This document shows, in pieces, positions 1 to 10,030 of a stretch of 54,912 bases of DNA (positions are counted from its first letter, which is position 1; each line of letters starts with the position of its first letter). Source of the stretch: an uncultured Anaerolineae bacterium. Its GTDB lineage: Bacteria > Chloroflexota > Anaerolineae > Anaerolineales > Villigracilaceae. The notes under the pieces are model-generated. The model was not told the DNA's origin. It worked only from the letters and a program-made list of their open reading frames with translations, and did no database searches. The stretch is from assembly GCA_903846015.1 (NCBI GenBank), contig CAIMZS010000534.1, positions 1 through 54,912 on the forward strand, written 5' to 3'. The translations under genes were made by a program, and so were the position numbers.

Positions 1-115
1 ACGCAAAAGAAACTCCCATCAACTCAGCCAAACGCCTCTGTGTCAGGTTGAACTGCTGTCGGAGTACCTTGATTCTTCCCGGGTAATCGGATGGTATGAT
101 AGTTTTCAAGGACAC
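1..115 (-). CDS. N-terminus of an HTH (XRE-like) protein, cut by the window edge
   Basis: On the minus strand a GTG codon at 115-113 opens a frame that stays open to the window edge (38 codons). It is the first start codon after an in-frame stop at 142-140. The peptide begins VSLKTIIPSD and continues with an arginine-rich helix and the pattern LTQRRLAELMGVSFA, the typical first two helices of a Cro/C1-type helix-turn-helix. No strong ribosome-binding site is visible. The rest of the protein lies outside the window. N-terminal HTH modules of this kind can stand alone or precede a large enzyme, so only DNA binding is supported. Confidence 0.6.
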   Translation of the reverse strand, partial: MSLKTIIPSDYPGRIKVLRQQFNLTQRRLAELMGVSFA

Positions 116-248
116 CCCTATGGGAATATGTGTGTACGATTATTAGTTTATAATCATTTTTCCAGAAAGTCAAGCGATTAATATAACAGATGCTATATTA
201 CCAAATTGCACGGTTTCTTGCATCACAGCCCAGCCACGTAAATTATTC

Positions 249-277
249 TTGACAACTTACTAGAACATTTGTATACT
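249..277 (+). promoter_or_regulatory. Sigma70-type promoter upstream of the LysM gene
   Basis: TTGACA at 249-254 and TATACT at 272-277 are separated by 17 bp, which is close to the housekeeping consensus. The first large gene downstream is the LysM protein at 530, which would have a leader of about 245 nt. A 60-codon open frame lies in that leader, but it has no ribosome-binding site and nothing protein-like in it. Confidence 0.55.
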
Positions 278-529
278 GATAATATGACCCTGCGCTTAAC
301 CACCAACTATCATTCTTCAACTCTCGCGGAAACCGCAGCTCAAACAACCGGGGGCGAAGGCTTAGACGCCGAAACTGTGACCCAGTGTTACCCAGTGTTA
401 CCCAATGTGACCGCATGGTACGACCATGATTTCGGGCAAATCAGCCGTTAAAACGATTTTTCAGGTAGAATACTATAAAAGGACAGGGTAACTTCCCTGC
501 CTGCCCGCAAAAAATGAAAGGCAAAGGTT

Positions 530-1348
530 ATGACTGAAAATATTCCATCCACCCCGCCCGAAAACAAACCCAAGGTGAAGCTAAAATCCACGGCGCCCCC
601 ACCGACCGCCAAACCGCCGGCCGCATTGATCTCGGACTACCGCAAGCGCCAGCAGATGGGTCCCTTTATCATCTGGGGATTGGTCGTTGTCTTGGTTTTC
701 GTTGGCATCATCCTGCTGGTTGTCTGGCTTACCAGCAGCAGTGGCCCCAAATTCACCCTGTTCGCCACCAATACACCCACGGTGACGATTACGCCTACAC
801 CCACCTTCACCGCCACCTTCACCGCCACTTCCACATTAACCAATACCCCAACCATCACACCGACATCCACGCCGGATAAGCCCTTTGAATATACCGTGCT
901 TGAAGGCGATAACCTGACGGTTATTTCTGAAAAATTCAACCTGGGTGATTTCGGCGTCCAATTACTGCTCGAGATCAACCCAACCATCGACCCGATCAAC
1001 CCGAACCTCACCATTGGACAGAAAATCACGATCCCGGAACCAGGCCGGAAACTGAATACCGCCACACCCCTGCCCGATAATCTGGCGCCTGGCACCAAGA
1101 TCACGTACATCGTCAAACCGGGTGATACCATTGCCGGAATTGCTTCGATGTTCAACAGTACTTTTGAAGCCATTCTGAAAGAGAACAAGATTGCCGCCGC
1201 AGATGCCAACAAGATTCTCATCGGGCAGAAGCTGATCATTCCCGCCAATATTGTCACGCCCACGCCGCTGCCCAAACCCACCATCACACCCACCATTCCT
1301 GGGCAGCCGTCACCCACGCCACCATCACCGTTTACGCCGACACCGTAA
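530..1348 (+). CDS. Membrane-anchored protein with two LysM domains
   Basis: Predicted peptidoglycan- or chitin-type glycan-binding surface protein of 272 aa. The first 43 residues are polar and Pro/Lys-rich. A single hydrophobic helix spans about residues 44-67 and probably anchors the protein with the C-terminus outside. Residues 78-118 form a Thr/Pro linker. LysM 1 covers about 119-170 (YTVLEGDNL to GQKITIP) and LysM 2 about 193-237 (YIVKPGDTI to GQKLIIP). The tail is again Pro/Thr-rich. No catalytic domain is present, so it is a binding or anchoring protein and not a hydrolase by itself. It precedes rpsT, which has its own promoter. Confidence 0.85.
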   Translation: MTENIPSTPPENKPKVKLKSTAPPPTAKPPAALISDYRKRQQMGPFIIWGLVVVLVFVGIILLVVWLTSSSGPKFTLFATNTPTVTITPTPTFTATFTATSTLTNTPTITPTSTPDKPFEYTVLEGDNLTVISEKFNLGDFGVQLLLEINPTIDPINPNLTIGQKITIPEPGRKLNTATPLPDNLAPGTKITYIVKPGDTIAGIASMFNSTFEAILKENKIAAADANKILIGQKLIIPANIVTPTPLPKPTITPTIPGQPSPTPPSPFTPTP

Positions 1349-1390
1349 ACATAGGTCTGAAAAACAAGCGAATTTTAATCTCAATTTGGC

Positions 1391-1419
1391 TGGACAAAAC
1401 ACGGCCTCTCGTGTAGAAT
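1391..1419 (+). promoter_or_regulatory. Promoter of rpsT
   Basis: TGGACA at 1391-1396 and TAGAAT at 1414-1419 are 17 bp apart. Transcription would begin near 1426, about 34 nt before the rpsT start codon. Confidence 0.55.
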
Positions 1420-1459
1420 TCAGCCCCGCTGTACTGGAATCATTTTCGGAGGAAATACT

Positions 1460-1732
1460 TTGGCAAACATTAAATCACAGATCAAGCGTAACCGGCAGAA
1501 CGAAAAACGCCGCCTTCGCAACCGCACTTTCCGTGGCGCTGCCCGCGCAGCCGTCCGTGAGGCGCGCGCAACACTCGCCACCGGCACGCCCGATAAGGCT
1601 ACCGTGATCGCCGCCATCAGCCGCCTGGATAAGGCTGCTGAAAAAGGCGTTATCCACAAGAATAATGCCGCGCGCCGCAAGAGCCGCCTGATGAAGGCCC
1701 TCGCCGCAGCCGAAGCTGCTCCAAAAGCCTAG
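1460..1732 (+). CDS. rpsT: 30S ribosomal protein S20
   Basis: Small-subunit ribosomal protein S20, which binds 16S rRNA early in 30S assembly. The product has 90 aa, the family's usual length, and starts MANIKSQIKRNRQNEKRR, the characteristic basic N-terminal helix. Lys, Arg and Ala are strongly enriched throughout. Translation starts at TTG (1460-1462), directed by a strong Shine-Dalgarno CGGAGGA at 1447-1453. A non-ATG start is plausible here because S20 expression is kept low in other bacteria by a UUG start. Confidence 0.95.
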   Translation: MANIKSQIKRNRQNEKRRLRNRTFRGAARAAVREARATLATGTPDKATVIAAISRLDKAAEKGVIHKNNAARRKSRLMKALAAAEAAPKA

Positions 1733-1774
1733 CGCCTGGCCTGAAGCAAATCTAAACCTTATTGCGTCATATTT

Positions 1775-1803
1775 GGCGGGAGTGTCCCTTGCTCTCGCCT
1801 TTA
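1775..1803 (+). terminator. Possible terminator of rpsT
   Basis: GGCGGGAG (1775-1782) pairs with CTCTCGCC (1792-1799) with one G-U pair and a 9-nt loop. Only three Ts interrupt the following sequence, so termination would be weak. Confidence 0.4.
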
Positions 1804-1934
1804 TGATTCCATTGTCTGGTCAATATTCATGATGTTTGTCATATAACAATTGTGACCAATGCCTGTGCCATAAAGCGCAGGTTGTGTTTTAATTGAGTTG
1901 GATAAATTTGATAATATTTCACAAGGAGCACTAC

Positions 1935-2432
1935 ATGTCAAAAACAACCGATAATCTTCAAGCCGCATTTGCGGGAGAATCCCAAGCCAACCGCAAGTAT
2001 CTGGCCTTTGCCAAAAAAGCCGAGCAAGAAGGCTATACCCAGATTGCCAAACTCTTCCGCGCCGCCGCCGCCGCGGAAACCATCCATGCCCACAATCATT
2101 TTAATGCCCTGGGCGGCGTCCAATCCACCGAAGAGAATCTCAAAGCAGCCATTGCCGGTGAGAATTACGAAGTCGTCACCATGTACCCTGCCATGATCGC
2201 CGATGCAGAACAAGAAGGCGAAAAGAAGCCGCTCACCAGCTTCAAATGGGCCTACGAAGTCGAAAAAGTCCACGAAGCGCTTTATCGCTACGCCCTGGAA
2301 CACATGGACCCGAATGCCCCAGTGGTCGATTTCTACGTCTGCCCGTTCTGCGGTTATACGCACGAAGGCAAATTCGAAGGCAAATGCCCGGTTTGCAACA
2401 CTCCCGCCGAAAAGTTTGTAAAGGTCGAATAA
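1935..2432 (+). CDS. Rubrerythrin
   Basis: Non-haem di-iron peroxidase that reduces hydrogen peroxide in the cytoplasm of anaerobes and microaerophiles. The 165-aa product has an N-terminal ferritin-like four-helix domain with carboxylate and E..H iron-ligand signatures (ESQANRKYLAF, ETIHAHNHF) and a C-terminal rubredoxin-like knuckle with cysteines 136/139 and 151/154. The ATG at 1935 is chosen over an upstream in-frame codon at 1893 because AAGGAG at 1923-1928 lies just before it. The gene is monocistronic and has a strong terminator. Its presence suggests oxygen or peroxide stress in an otherwise anaerobic lifestyle. Confidence 0.93.
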   Translation: MSKTTDNLQAAFAGESQANRKYLAFAKKAEQEGYTQIAKLFRAAAAAETIHAHNHFNALGGVQSTEENLKAAIAGENYEVVTMYPAMIADAEQEGEKKPLTSFKWAYEVEKVHEALYRYALEHMDPNAPVVDFYVCPFCGYTHEGKFEGKCPVCNTPAEKFVKVE

Positions 2433-2449
2433 TCTCTTCTCCACACCAG

Positions 2450-2482
2450 GCCCCGAAGAGCCACACCTTCGGGGCTTTTTTT
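2450..2482 (+). terminator. Rho-independent terminator of rubrerythrin
   Basis: GCCCCGAAG (2450-2458) pairs perfectly with CTTCGGGGC (2467-2475) across an 8-nt loop and is followed by seven Ts. Confidence 0.9.
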
Positions 2483-2731
2483 ATTACAGCACATCCTGCC
2501 CGGCAGGCCTGACAAAATGGATTCGTGCGGATGCCGAAAAAAGCTCTGCTTTACGACCATTGCTACTCTGCGCGAGACCGGATTTGTGCATGCCCACCTG
2601 TTTTGCCGCGCTCACCCACATCCAAAAGCTTTTATATCACGGAAATTTCCAGAGAACCCGGATCGGGAGCATGCCCGCAACCGTTATGGGATGTTATAAT
2701 CTCAGTTCGAAACCAATCGTAAAGGTGAATC

Positions 2732-4555
2732 ATGTTTGAACGAGAACAGCAGGACATCCAGGCCAGGATCAAGACTATTTGTGCCGAAAATGACATTCCA
2801 GAAACCGAATTAAAATGGAACTCGATTCCTTTTAGCGGGGAATGGGGAATTTCCATATCCTTCTTCCAGATGGCGGCCAACGAAGCCAAGGCTGGCAAAG
2901 GCAAGGGCCTGGCTGTACCGCAGCGCGCCGCGCAAATCGCGGAACTGGTAAAAGCCTCCATCGGAAGCATGCCCGGTATCAGCCATATCGAAGCATCCAA
3001 AGCCTACCTGAACCTGTATTTTTCAACCCCCGAATATGCCTCCCGGGTGGTCAATACAGTCCTGGAAGCTGGGCCACGCTTTGGCGCCGGAACACCCAAG
3101 AGTGAGAGGGTCATGGTTGAATATGCCCAACCCAATACCCACCATTCATTTCACATCGGCCATGCCCGAAATACCATCCTGGGCGAGGCGCTGGCGCGTA
3201 TCGTCCAGTTCGCCGGTTTCGACACCATCCGGGCCTCCTACCCCGGCGATATTGGTCTGGGCGTCATCACAGTCATCTGGGCTTATGATAAGTTTTACCG
3301 CGGACAGGAGCCATCCGGAATTCATGAACGTGGTCAGTGGCTGGCCGGTATCTATGTCGAAGCCACCCGCCTGCTCGAACCAAAGCAAAACGAAACGCCC
3401 GAAGAAAAAACCCGCCGCGAAGGCTTTGAGGCCGAACGGCGCGAGGTCTACCGAAAATGGGATGCTGGCGACCCGGAAGTGCGCCGGCTGTGGCTGGAAA
3501 CACGCGAATGGAGTTTGCAGGAACTGCGTGACATTCTGGACATGCTCGAAGCGCGTATCGACGTATGGTTTTTTGAAAGCGAAGTGGATGAGCCATCCAA
3601 GGCCATCGTTGATGAACTCATCGCGCGGGATATCGCCACCGATGAACGTCCCAACGGCGGCGCGGTGATCGTTAAAATTGACGAGAAGCTGGGTCTGACC
3701 AAAGAGAAATACCGCACCAATGTGATCCTGCGCTCCGATGGCACCACCCTGTACCTGACAAAGGACCTGGCACTTGCCAGGGATAAGTTTGAAAAATATC
3801 ATGTCGATCGCTCAATCTATGTGATCGACATGCGCCAGGCCTTGCACATGCAGCAAACCTTTGCCATTCTCAAGCTGTGGGGCTTCCCTCAAGCCGAAAA
3901 ATGTTACCACCTTTCTTATGGCCAGGTCTCGCTGCCCGAAGGCGCCATGTCGGCGCGGCGCGGGCGGGTTGTGCTTTTTAAAGATGTCTACGACGAAGCC
4001 ATCCAGCGCGTGCTGGCGGTAATCGCGGAAAAGAACCCCTCCATGCCAGCCAATGAACGGGAGGGTGTGGCTCGAAAAATCGGTCTGGGTGCGCTGAACT
4101 ATTCCATGCTGGCTGTCGATAATAACAGGGACATTGTCTTTGATGTCAATGAAGCCCTCAGCTTTGATGGTCGCACCGGACCTTACATTCAGAATGCCTT
4201 TGTGCGCGCCAATTCCATCATCAAGAAAGCCAGCGCAGAGAATGCGCACCTCGACATGACAGCGCCTGCCCAATATGATTATCCCCTCAGCAACCACGAA
4301 GTGGAATTGATTGAACAGATCACCCGCTTCCCTGCCCTGGTGCAGCAGGCCGCCAGCGAATACCGTCCGCTGGTGATCGCCGCATACGCATATGAACTGG
4401 CGAACAGCTTTCACAGCTTCTACCATGCCGTACCCGTTTTACAATCCTCCGAAGAAACGGTTCGCTTTGCCCGCCTGCGGCTTGTTGCCGCCGCGAAGCA
4501 AACCATTGCCAATGCCTTGGCGCTTTTGGGCATCACAGCCCCAGAAGTGATGTGA
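2732..4555 (+). CDS. argS: Arginyl-tRNA synthetase
   Basis: Class I aminoacyl-tRNA synthetase that charges tRNA-Arg in the cytoplasm. The 607-aa protein has an N-terminal tRNA D-loop-recognition domain (about 1-110), the catalytic Rossmann fold with HIGH signature HIGHARN from residue 141, a degenerate KMSKS loop (GAMSARRG, about 404-411), and a C-terminal DALR anticodon-binding helical domain ending in ALALLGI. The lysine of the KMSKS loop is replaced by Ala; deviation here is known in several ArgRS lineages. A long charged insertion at about residues 210-260 follows the HIGH region. No operon partner lies close on either side. Confidence 0.93.
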   Translation: MFEREQQDIQARIKTICAENDIPETELKWNSIPFSGEWGISISFFQMAANEAKAGKGKGLAVPQRAAQIAELVKASIGSMPGISHIEASKAYLNLYFSTPEYASRVVNTVLEAGPRFGAGTPKSERVMVEYAQPNTHHSFHIGHARNTILGEALARIVQFAGFDTIRASYPGDIGLGVITVIWAYDKFYRGQEPSGIHERGQWLAGIYVEATRLLEPKQNETPEEKTRREGFEAERREVYRKWDAGDPEVRRLWLETREWSLQELRDILDMLEARIDVWFFESEVDEPSKAIVDELIARDIATDERPNGGAVIVKIDEKLGLTKEKYRTNVILRSDGTTLYLTKDLALARDKFEKYHVDRSIYVIDMRQALHMQQTFAILKLWGFPQAEKCYHLSYGQVSLPEGAMSARRGRVVLFKDVYDEAIQRVLAVIAEKNPSMPANEREGVARKIGLGALNYSMLAVDNNRDIVFDVNEALSFDGRTGPYIQNAFVRANSIIKKASAENAHLDMTAPAQYDYPLSNHEVELIEQITRFPALVQQAASEYRPLVIAAYAYELANSFHSFYHAVPVLQSSEETVRFARLRLVAAAKQTIANALALLGITAPEVM

Positions 4556-4773
4556 CGTAGCAGGCGAAGCCTGTTGCGATAATCAGCAAAATCCTGCATT
4601 GCCACAGGATTCTGAAGACCCCTGGCAGTTTGCCCGGGGCAGGTGCTCCTTAATAGCGCGGGGGTATCCTGGTTGTTTGTGTTTTAAACATCAGATGTGG
4701 CTGCATGGCATGATCCCGGTTTCTGAACGGGAAATTTTGTTGAAATTCATCTTTTCTGTCAAGGAGAACCTGC

Positions 4774-6099
4774 ATGTCCCCTATCAAAACCCTTATCATG
4801 GGAGCCGCCGGACGCGACTTCCACAACTTCAACACCTTTTTCCGCGGGAACAAGGATTATGAAGTCGTGGCCTTTACCGCCACGCAGATCCCCGATATTG
4901 ACGGCCGTCAGTATCCTAAAGAACTGGCCGGCGACCTGTACCCGGCTGGCATTCCGATCTTTGCCGAAGCAGACCTGCCCGAACTGATCAAGAAATACAA
5001 TGTCGATCTGGTTGTGTTTGCCTACTCCGACCTGCCGCATGAATATGTAATGCACAAGGCTTCGCAAGTCAACGCCCTCGGCCCTGATTTCCGCATCATG
5101 GGTACCAAATATACCCAGGTCAAGTCAACCAAACCGGTCATCTCCGTTTGCGCCGTGCGCACAGGTGCCGGTAAATCACAGACCACTCGCCGCGTTTCGC
5201 TGATCCTGCGTGAAATGGGTTATCGAGTGGCTGCCATCCGCCACCCCATGCCGTATGGCAACCTGGTGCGTCAGGAAGTACAGCGTTTTGCTGATTATGG
5301 CGATCTTGACGAACATGAGTGCACCATCGAAGAACGCGAGGAATACGAACCCCATATCGATAATGGTGTCATCGTCTACGCCGGCGTCGATTACGAAAAG
5401 ATCCTGCGCCAGGCAGAGAAAGAAGTCGATATCATTCTATGGGATGGCGGCAACAATGACTTCTCCTTTTACGTCTCCGACTACCAGATCGTGGTTGCAG
5501 ACCCGCATCGCGCCGGTCATGAAAGCAGCTATTACCCCGGCGAGACCAACGTCCGCATGGCTGATGTCTTCGTGATCAACAAAGTTGATACCGCCGACCC
5601 GGAAAAAATAATCCAGGTGCGCGAGAACTTGCGCCGCCTTAACCCCGGCGCAGTTGTCATCGAAGGTGCTTCCCCGCTCTTCGTCGATGATCCTGCCGCC
5701 ATCCAGGGCAAGCGCGTGCTGGTGGTGGAAGACGGTCCAACACTTACCCATGGTGAAATGGCCTACGGCGCTGGTTACATCGCCGCCCGCCGTTTCGGAG
5801 CCGCCGAAATTGTTGATCCTCGACCCTTCGCCGTGAAGTCTATCGCTGCCACCTATGTCAAATATCCAAAGACCGGACCGATCCTGCCGGCAATGGGTTA
5901 TGGCGATGCCCAGATGCGTGACCTGGAAGCGACCATCGAAAAGGCGGATGTCGACCTGGTGATCATCGGCACCCCCATCGATCTGACCCGAGTGATCAAG
6001 ATTAACAAACCTTACCAGCGTGTGCGCTATGAACTGCAGGAGATTGGTCAACCCACACTGAAGGACTTGCTCATGCAGAAGTTCGGCATCAGAAAATAA
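4774..6099 (+). CDS. Cyclic 2,3-diphosphoglycerate synthetase-like P-loop NTPase
   Basis: The 441-aa protein has an N-terminal Rossmann-like part (LIMGAAGRDFHNF at the start), a central P-loop RTGAGKSQTTRR at about residues 129-140, a GTPase-like NKVD (INKVDTADPEK) near 270, and a C-terminal region with IIGTPIDL. This architecture matches the family that includes archaeal cyclic 2,3-diphosphoglycerate synthetase; bacterial members are usually annotated only as GTPases. The start is well supported by AAGGAGA about 8 nt upstream. Enzymatic identity is inferred from the family; a signalling or metabolic nucleotide role is equally possible. The gene stands alone and ends just before a perfect hairpin. 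Confidence 0.7.
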   Translation: MSPIKTLIMGAAGRDFHNFNTFFRGNKDYEVVAFTATQIPDIDGRQYPKELAGDLYPAGIPIFAEADLPELIKKYNVDLVVFAYSDLPHEYVMHKASQVNALGPDFRIMGTKYTQVKSTKPVISVCAVRTGAGKSQTTRRVSLILREMGYRVAAIRHPMPYGNLVRQEVQRFADYGDLDEHECTIEEREEYEPHIDNGVIVYAGVDYEKILRQAEKEVDIILWDGGNNDFSFYVSDYQIVVADPHRAGHESSYYPGETNVRMADVFVINKVDTADPEKIIQVRENLRRLNPGAVVIEGASPLFVDDPAAIQGKRVLVVEDGPTLTHGEMAYGAGYIAARRFGAAEIVDPRPFAVKSIAATYVKYPKTGPILPAMGYGDAQMRDLEATIEKADVDLVIIGTPIDLTRVIKINKPYQRVRYELQEIGQPTLKDLLMQKFGIRK

Positions 6100-6145
6100 C
6101 CCACTTGCAGATTGTCTGAACCAGCCCGCGCAAAGACCGGGGTAA

Positions 6146-6187
6146 AAATCAAGTATGGGGACGGTCATCCGTCCCCATACTTGATTT
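6146..6187. terminator. Perfect 19-bp hairpin between convergent genes
   Basis: Bases 6146-6164 pair perfectly with 6169-6187 around a TCAT loop. The stem has an A/T-rich base and a GGGGACGG core. It lies between two convergent genes, so it can end transcription from both sides. The unusual perfection also fits a small mobile palindromic element. Confidence 0.65.
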
Positions 6188-6250
6188 AATTCAAAACATA
6201 TTGTCTTTCCCGTACAGAGGCCCTACATAAACCGGGGCCGTCAGGCTGGC

Positions 6251-9200
6251 TTACGGCCCGACGATGCGCCCTTCAACGACTGGGCCCACGGGTGAGTGGG
6301 CAGTAACATATTCGATCACAACTTGCAGCAAATCGTCACCCGGTTGAAGCACATTCGTCCCCAGGGTAAAGGCGGTGTAACCATCTCCACCCGTGTACAT
6401 GAAATCATTGGTTACAAACCGCACTGTATCAGCAGGACCAATAGGCGTAAGAACACCACCCACACCGTTTGGCGCTTTCCACATACCTGTGATCACCGGA
6501 GTGGTTCCAGTACAGGTAAAGGTTACCTTCAGTCCAGAAATCTGCGGGAAACGTCCCGTGGCTACCGCAGGATTACACTTCGGTGAGATACCATTTAGGA
6601 AGCCCTGCTCCAACTGTGCCCCCGTCAGCGTTTCGATGACCGTGCGGTTCCCGAAGGGCAGTACGCTAAACATTTCGCCCCAGGTAATCTCACAAGGCTG
6701 TTCTCCGGCGCTGGCAGGACTACAGTTAACATCTGCCCGCAGACCACCAGAGTTGGTATAGGCTGCATCCACGCCAGGATATTTCAACCGCATGGCATCA
6801 GCCACCATATTGCCCATAGCCGATTCGAACAAGCGAGTGGGGGCGCGTTTGATGTCAATAGATTGGGTACCGATAACCTGGTTGCGCAGCACAGCCGTCT
6901 GGGCATTGGCATCATCCACGATGGCCTGAACATCCGCCCGGCTGGATACGCCAATATTCTTGGCAACGCGCGAGGCCACACCGACCCATGCCACATCGTT
7001 CCCTTGCACAACCAATTGCGCCACTGAATAACTACCCCCAGCGTTCAAACCTTCACCCACCATGATGTGACCAACCTTCAGATTCGAGATACGGTGAGTA
7101 TGACCCGCCAAAATAAGATCCACGCTTGTAGTCTGGATGCCTTCAGCGATGGTCATGATCGGGCCTTCCCAGGCCGTGGCGGCTGTGCCACCAACCGCAT
7201 TACTGCCCAGGGCACTGCCTTCATGGATCAATACAATCTGAATAAGAATACCTTGCGCGGTCAACTTAGCCGATTCAGCATTAATCGTTTGAATGGCGGG
7301 CAAAAACGCCAGACCCGCTGTAGCACCGACACTAACCAATTCAGGCGTGGTCTCAAGGGCTATGCCAATCACGCCGATCTTCAGATCACCGTAATCAAAA
7401 ACGTGCGTTCCCTGCACCCAGTCCGGATTTTCCAGTGTGGTTTCATCGATAATATTGGCTCCCAGGAAGGGGAAGTCGGCGCGTGCCTGATGCTGTTGCA
7501 GGCGAGCAATACCATAATCAAACTCGTGATTGCCGTAGGATGTGGCCTTTAATCCCCAAGCATTTTCGACATCGATGGCGGGGCGGTCTTCCAAAAGACC
7601 TGAACTGGCCGGGGATGCGCCCACATTATCACCCGAAGCAAACAAAAGCGCTGGCCCAGGGAATTGAGCTTCTTCCTGGTCAAACATTGTTGCAAGTTTA
7701 GGTGCTCCACCGACCGGGACTGTGAGCCCATCCATGGTAAAGCTGGTTGGGTCAAGCTGCCCGTGGAAATCGGTCAAGCCAATAATAGGAACCAATGTGC
7801 GCCCCTTTTGGCTTTTAAGCAGATCTAATCGAACCACACCCTGAGACTGTTGTGGTTCAGGTACACCTAAAAGATAGGCAATCGTAGGTGCCAGATCGAT
7901 GGTGCGCAGACCAGTCACCCTCTTGTTAAAAGCAAGCGTGTCTCCTGCAGCGATGAAAGCAGCGTGCATGTTGACACCGGTGTAAGTCAGGTCCATTAGA
8001 TCTGGAGCATACCCATGCTGACCAAAAAATCCCGAGCGGGCCACCAGGGTGCCGGGAGTTTCACCGTCAAATTGATATGGGGGGTAAGCAAACACAACCA
8101 GATCGCCAGTACGAGTGGGATGGGCCATATCGGCGGTGCTGTTGGGTCCGTTTGGAATATAGCGGGCTTCTGCCTTGGTAAATGCCCGGTCGATCATCTG
8201 ATAGCCTTCAGGAAGGGTGTCCCCGGTCCAATCGTTGGGATCGCTCAATGCCAGGAATGCGCCCTTGATCTGCGCCACCGTGGCAGCTTCCTGTGCGGCT
8301 AGAACCTGCGTAAACCCACTGCCCGCCGGGTCGCGTCCGGCCAGATTAAGATAAATTTGTACCGTTCCACCTGCCCAACAGGCCTTGGCCTTTCCGATAG
8401 TTTCGCCAACAGCCGGGCGACAGTTGGAAGTCTGAGGCGTGGAGAGCAGACCGAGATCCACCAGCACCTTGCTGGCATCAATCGCCAGGAATTGCGACGC
8501 GAAGCCATGATCTGAGGCGACAAAAATCGGACTCTTATCGGGCATCAGCGATTTTACCAGGGCCAGGGTCACATCGGCGCCTCGGTACGCGCGCTTGATA
8601 AAATTCTCGCGTTGGGTAACACGACCATCCAGAATACCATTCCCGTCCATATCATCGTAGGCCGGGTTTCCAATAATCGGAGTGGTCAACCCCAGGAATT
8701 GGTGCTGGAAATCATCCGTGAGCGGGTATCCGATCATGGCCAGATCTGGCTTATATTTCTTTAAAACATATTTAATAATTGGCTTGTAAGCAGTTTCCCA
8801 AAAAAGACCTTGCTGAACATAAGTCTCTTCACTGACAATCCCAGATTCCAGGACGGCATAGTCTGCTGACATGGATGTGGGGAATTTTTGAGCGATATAT
8901 TCTTCAAAATCACCGGAAAAACCGGCTTCGCCAGGCCAGGTGGGCCAGGTGGCGAGCGCACGACTCACAGAAGAGTGGTACAGGCGCACCATCGACAGGT
9001 CCGCGGATAAGGTCTCCACTTTGAGGAGCATACCGGCGGTCTTGCCATCCAGCGCACCGCCCACAATCTTCACCTTTACATCCGCCCATTGACCAGCTTT
9101 TAATTTTGCGACGGCGCTGGCACCATCCCGGTTGGGGGAGAACAAAACCTGGTCATAGTTAACCCTGTGATCGTTGCTGGAATCATAAATATAAGCATTG

Positions 9201-9985
9201 AGCCCATATTTATCCGTGCCAGAATCGAGCACACGCAGCCGCATTTCCTTGGGCTGGCTGTAAGTACGGGGCGTGTTGACCCAACCCACGGCATCGCTAA
9301 CATCGGCTCCTGGGAAGGGGTCCTGCCCGGCGAACCCTATCGGATAATCAAATTGAACCCCCATGGATGCCAAGAAAGCAGCATTTTCCTTTCCACTAAT
9401 ATAATTGGTGACAACACCGCGCCCAGAGAAGAATGAACGGAAATCCAGGGTTGGGCCATTGATGGTAGCGTTGCGCCCGCCTGACCATTCAATCTGGACC
9501 ACCTTCTTGCCGCCGCGCTCGGCAGACTGAGCAAGAGTTTCGGCTTGCAGCGCACCAGAATCAAAAGCGCCGCTACGGCTTGCAAAGCTGGCCCCGTTAA
9601 TTGCAAAGGTATTATTGGTAGAGCCATTCACGCCAGACCATGCTCCTGTCGTCAGGCTGTACCAGCCTGCGCCAGTATTGGTCGGAGCCTGGGTGAGCAA
9701 ACCGCCGTTGGCAGCCCGCGCACCGGTATCAAGCAGGCGTTTGAATGTCGGCATCAGCCCCGTGCTTGCATACGTCTCTGCCATATCCTGGCGCATCCCA
9801 TCCGCGACAAAAAATACCACGCTGCGGTTTTGGGATGAATTGCCTGCCATTACGGTGGGTAATGATGAGGCAAACACTTGCGCTGGTGAAATGAACAGCG
9901 CAAGGATCAAAACCACTGAAACGAATCGGGCCAAATGAACACCTGGGATTAATCTTCCCAGTTGAAATAATGATTTGCTTAACAT
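6251..9985 (-). CDS. Secreted fusion of an alkaline-phosphatase-superfamily phosphodiesterase and a 5'-nucleotidase
   Basis: The start at 9985 is preferred over frames beginning at 10030 or 9991 because AGGAG lies 6 nt upstream; this gives 1244 aa with an N-terminal signal peptide (hydrophobic residues about 14-35, then QVFAS). Residues about 48-730 form a type I phosphodiesterase/nucleotide-pyrophosphatase-like domain ([22 protein letters not shown]). Residues about 735-1244 are a UshA/NT5E-like enzyme with metallophosphoesterase motifs ([20 protein letters not shown]) and a 5'-nucleotidase C-terminal domain ([18 protein letters not shown]). The pair suggests stepwise extracellular breakdown of nucleotides or nucleotide diesters to nucleoside and phosphate. 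The order of action is inferred. The gene is isolated and convergent with its neighbour. Confidence 0.85.
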   Translation of the reverse strand: MLSKSLFQLGRLIPGVHLARFVSVVLILALFISPAQVFASSLPTVMAGNSSQNRSVVFFVADGMRQDMAETYASTGLMPTFKRLLDTGARAANGGLLTQAPTNTGAGWYSLTTGAWSGVNGSTNNTFAINGASFASRSGAFDSGALQAETLAQSAERGGKKVVQIEWSGGRNATINGPTLDFRSFFSGRGVVTNYISGKENAAFLASMGVQFDYPIGFAGQDPFPGADVSDAVGWVNTPRTYSQPKEMRLRVLDSGTDKYGLNAYIYDSSNDHRVNYDQVLFSPNRDGASAVAKLKAGQWADVKVKIVGGALDGKTAGMLLKVETLSADLSMVRLYHSSVSRALATWPTWPGEAGFSGDFEEYIAQKFPTSMSADYAVLESGIVSEETYVQQGLFWETAYKPIIKYVLKKYKPDLAMIGYPLTDDFQHQFLGLTTPIIGNPAYDDMDGNGILDGRVTQRENFIKRAYRGADVTLALVKSLMPDKSPIFVASDHGFASQFLAIDASKVLVDLGLLSTPQTSNCRPAVGETIGKAKACWAGGTVQIYLNLAGRDPAGSGFTQVLAAQEAATVAQIKGAFLALSDPNDWTGDTLPEGYQMIDRAFTKAEARYIPNGPNSTADMAHPTRTGDLVVFAYPPYQFDGETPGTLVARSGFFGQHGYAPDLMDLTYTGVNMHAAFIAAGDTLAFNKRVTGLRTIDLAPTIAYLLGVPEPQQSQGVVRLDLLKSQKGRTLVPIIGLTDFHGQLDPTSFTMDGLTVPVGGAPKLATMFDQEEAQFPGPALLFASGDNVGASPASSGLLEDRPAIDVENAWGLKATSYGNHEFDYGIARLQQHQARADFPFLGANIIDETTLENPDWVQGTHVFDYGDLKIGVIGIALETTPELVSVGATAGLAFLPAIQTINAESAKLTAQGILIQIVLIHEGSALGSNAVGGTAATAWEGPIMTIAEGIQTTSVDLILAGHTHRISNLKVGHIMVGEGLNAGGSYSVAQLVVQGNDVAWVGVASRVAKNIGVSSRADVQAIVDDANAQTAVLRNQVIGTQSIDIKRAPTRLFESAMGNMVADAMRLKYPGVDAAYTNSGGLRADVNCSPASAGEQPCEITWGEMFSVLPFGNRTVIETLTGAQLEQGFLNGISPKCNPAVATGRFPQISGLKVTFTCTGTTPVITGMWKAPNGVGGVLTPIGPADTVRFVTNDFMYTGGDGYTAFTLGTNVLQPGDDLLQVVIEYVTAHSPVGPVVEGRIVGP

Positions 9986-10030
9986 CGTCATCTCCTGGAA
10001 GTTAGGTTTATTAAAGAGCGTCTGCAGCAC

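Noticed and set aside
269-451. 60-codon frame after a strong promoter
   Set aside because: No ribosome-binding site, irregular composition and a short run of GTTACCCAGT repeats inside; more likely untranslated leader.
4556-4773. Possible structured RNA or small gene between argS and the NTPase
   Set aside because: Only one weak inverted repeat (TGCCACAGG with CCTGGCA) and no T tract; the 87-codon frame here is in another frame of the next gene's leader.
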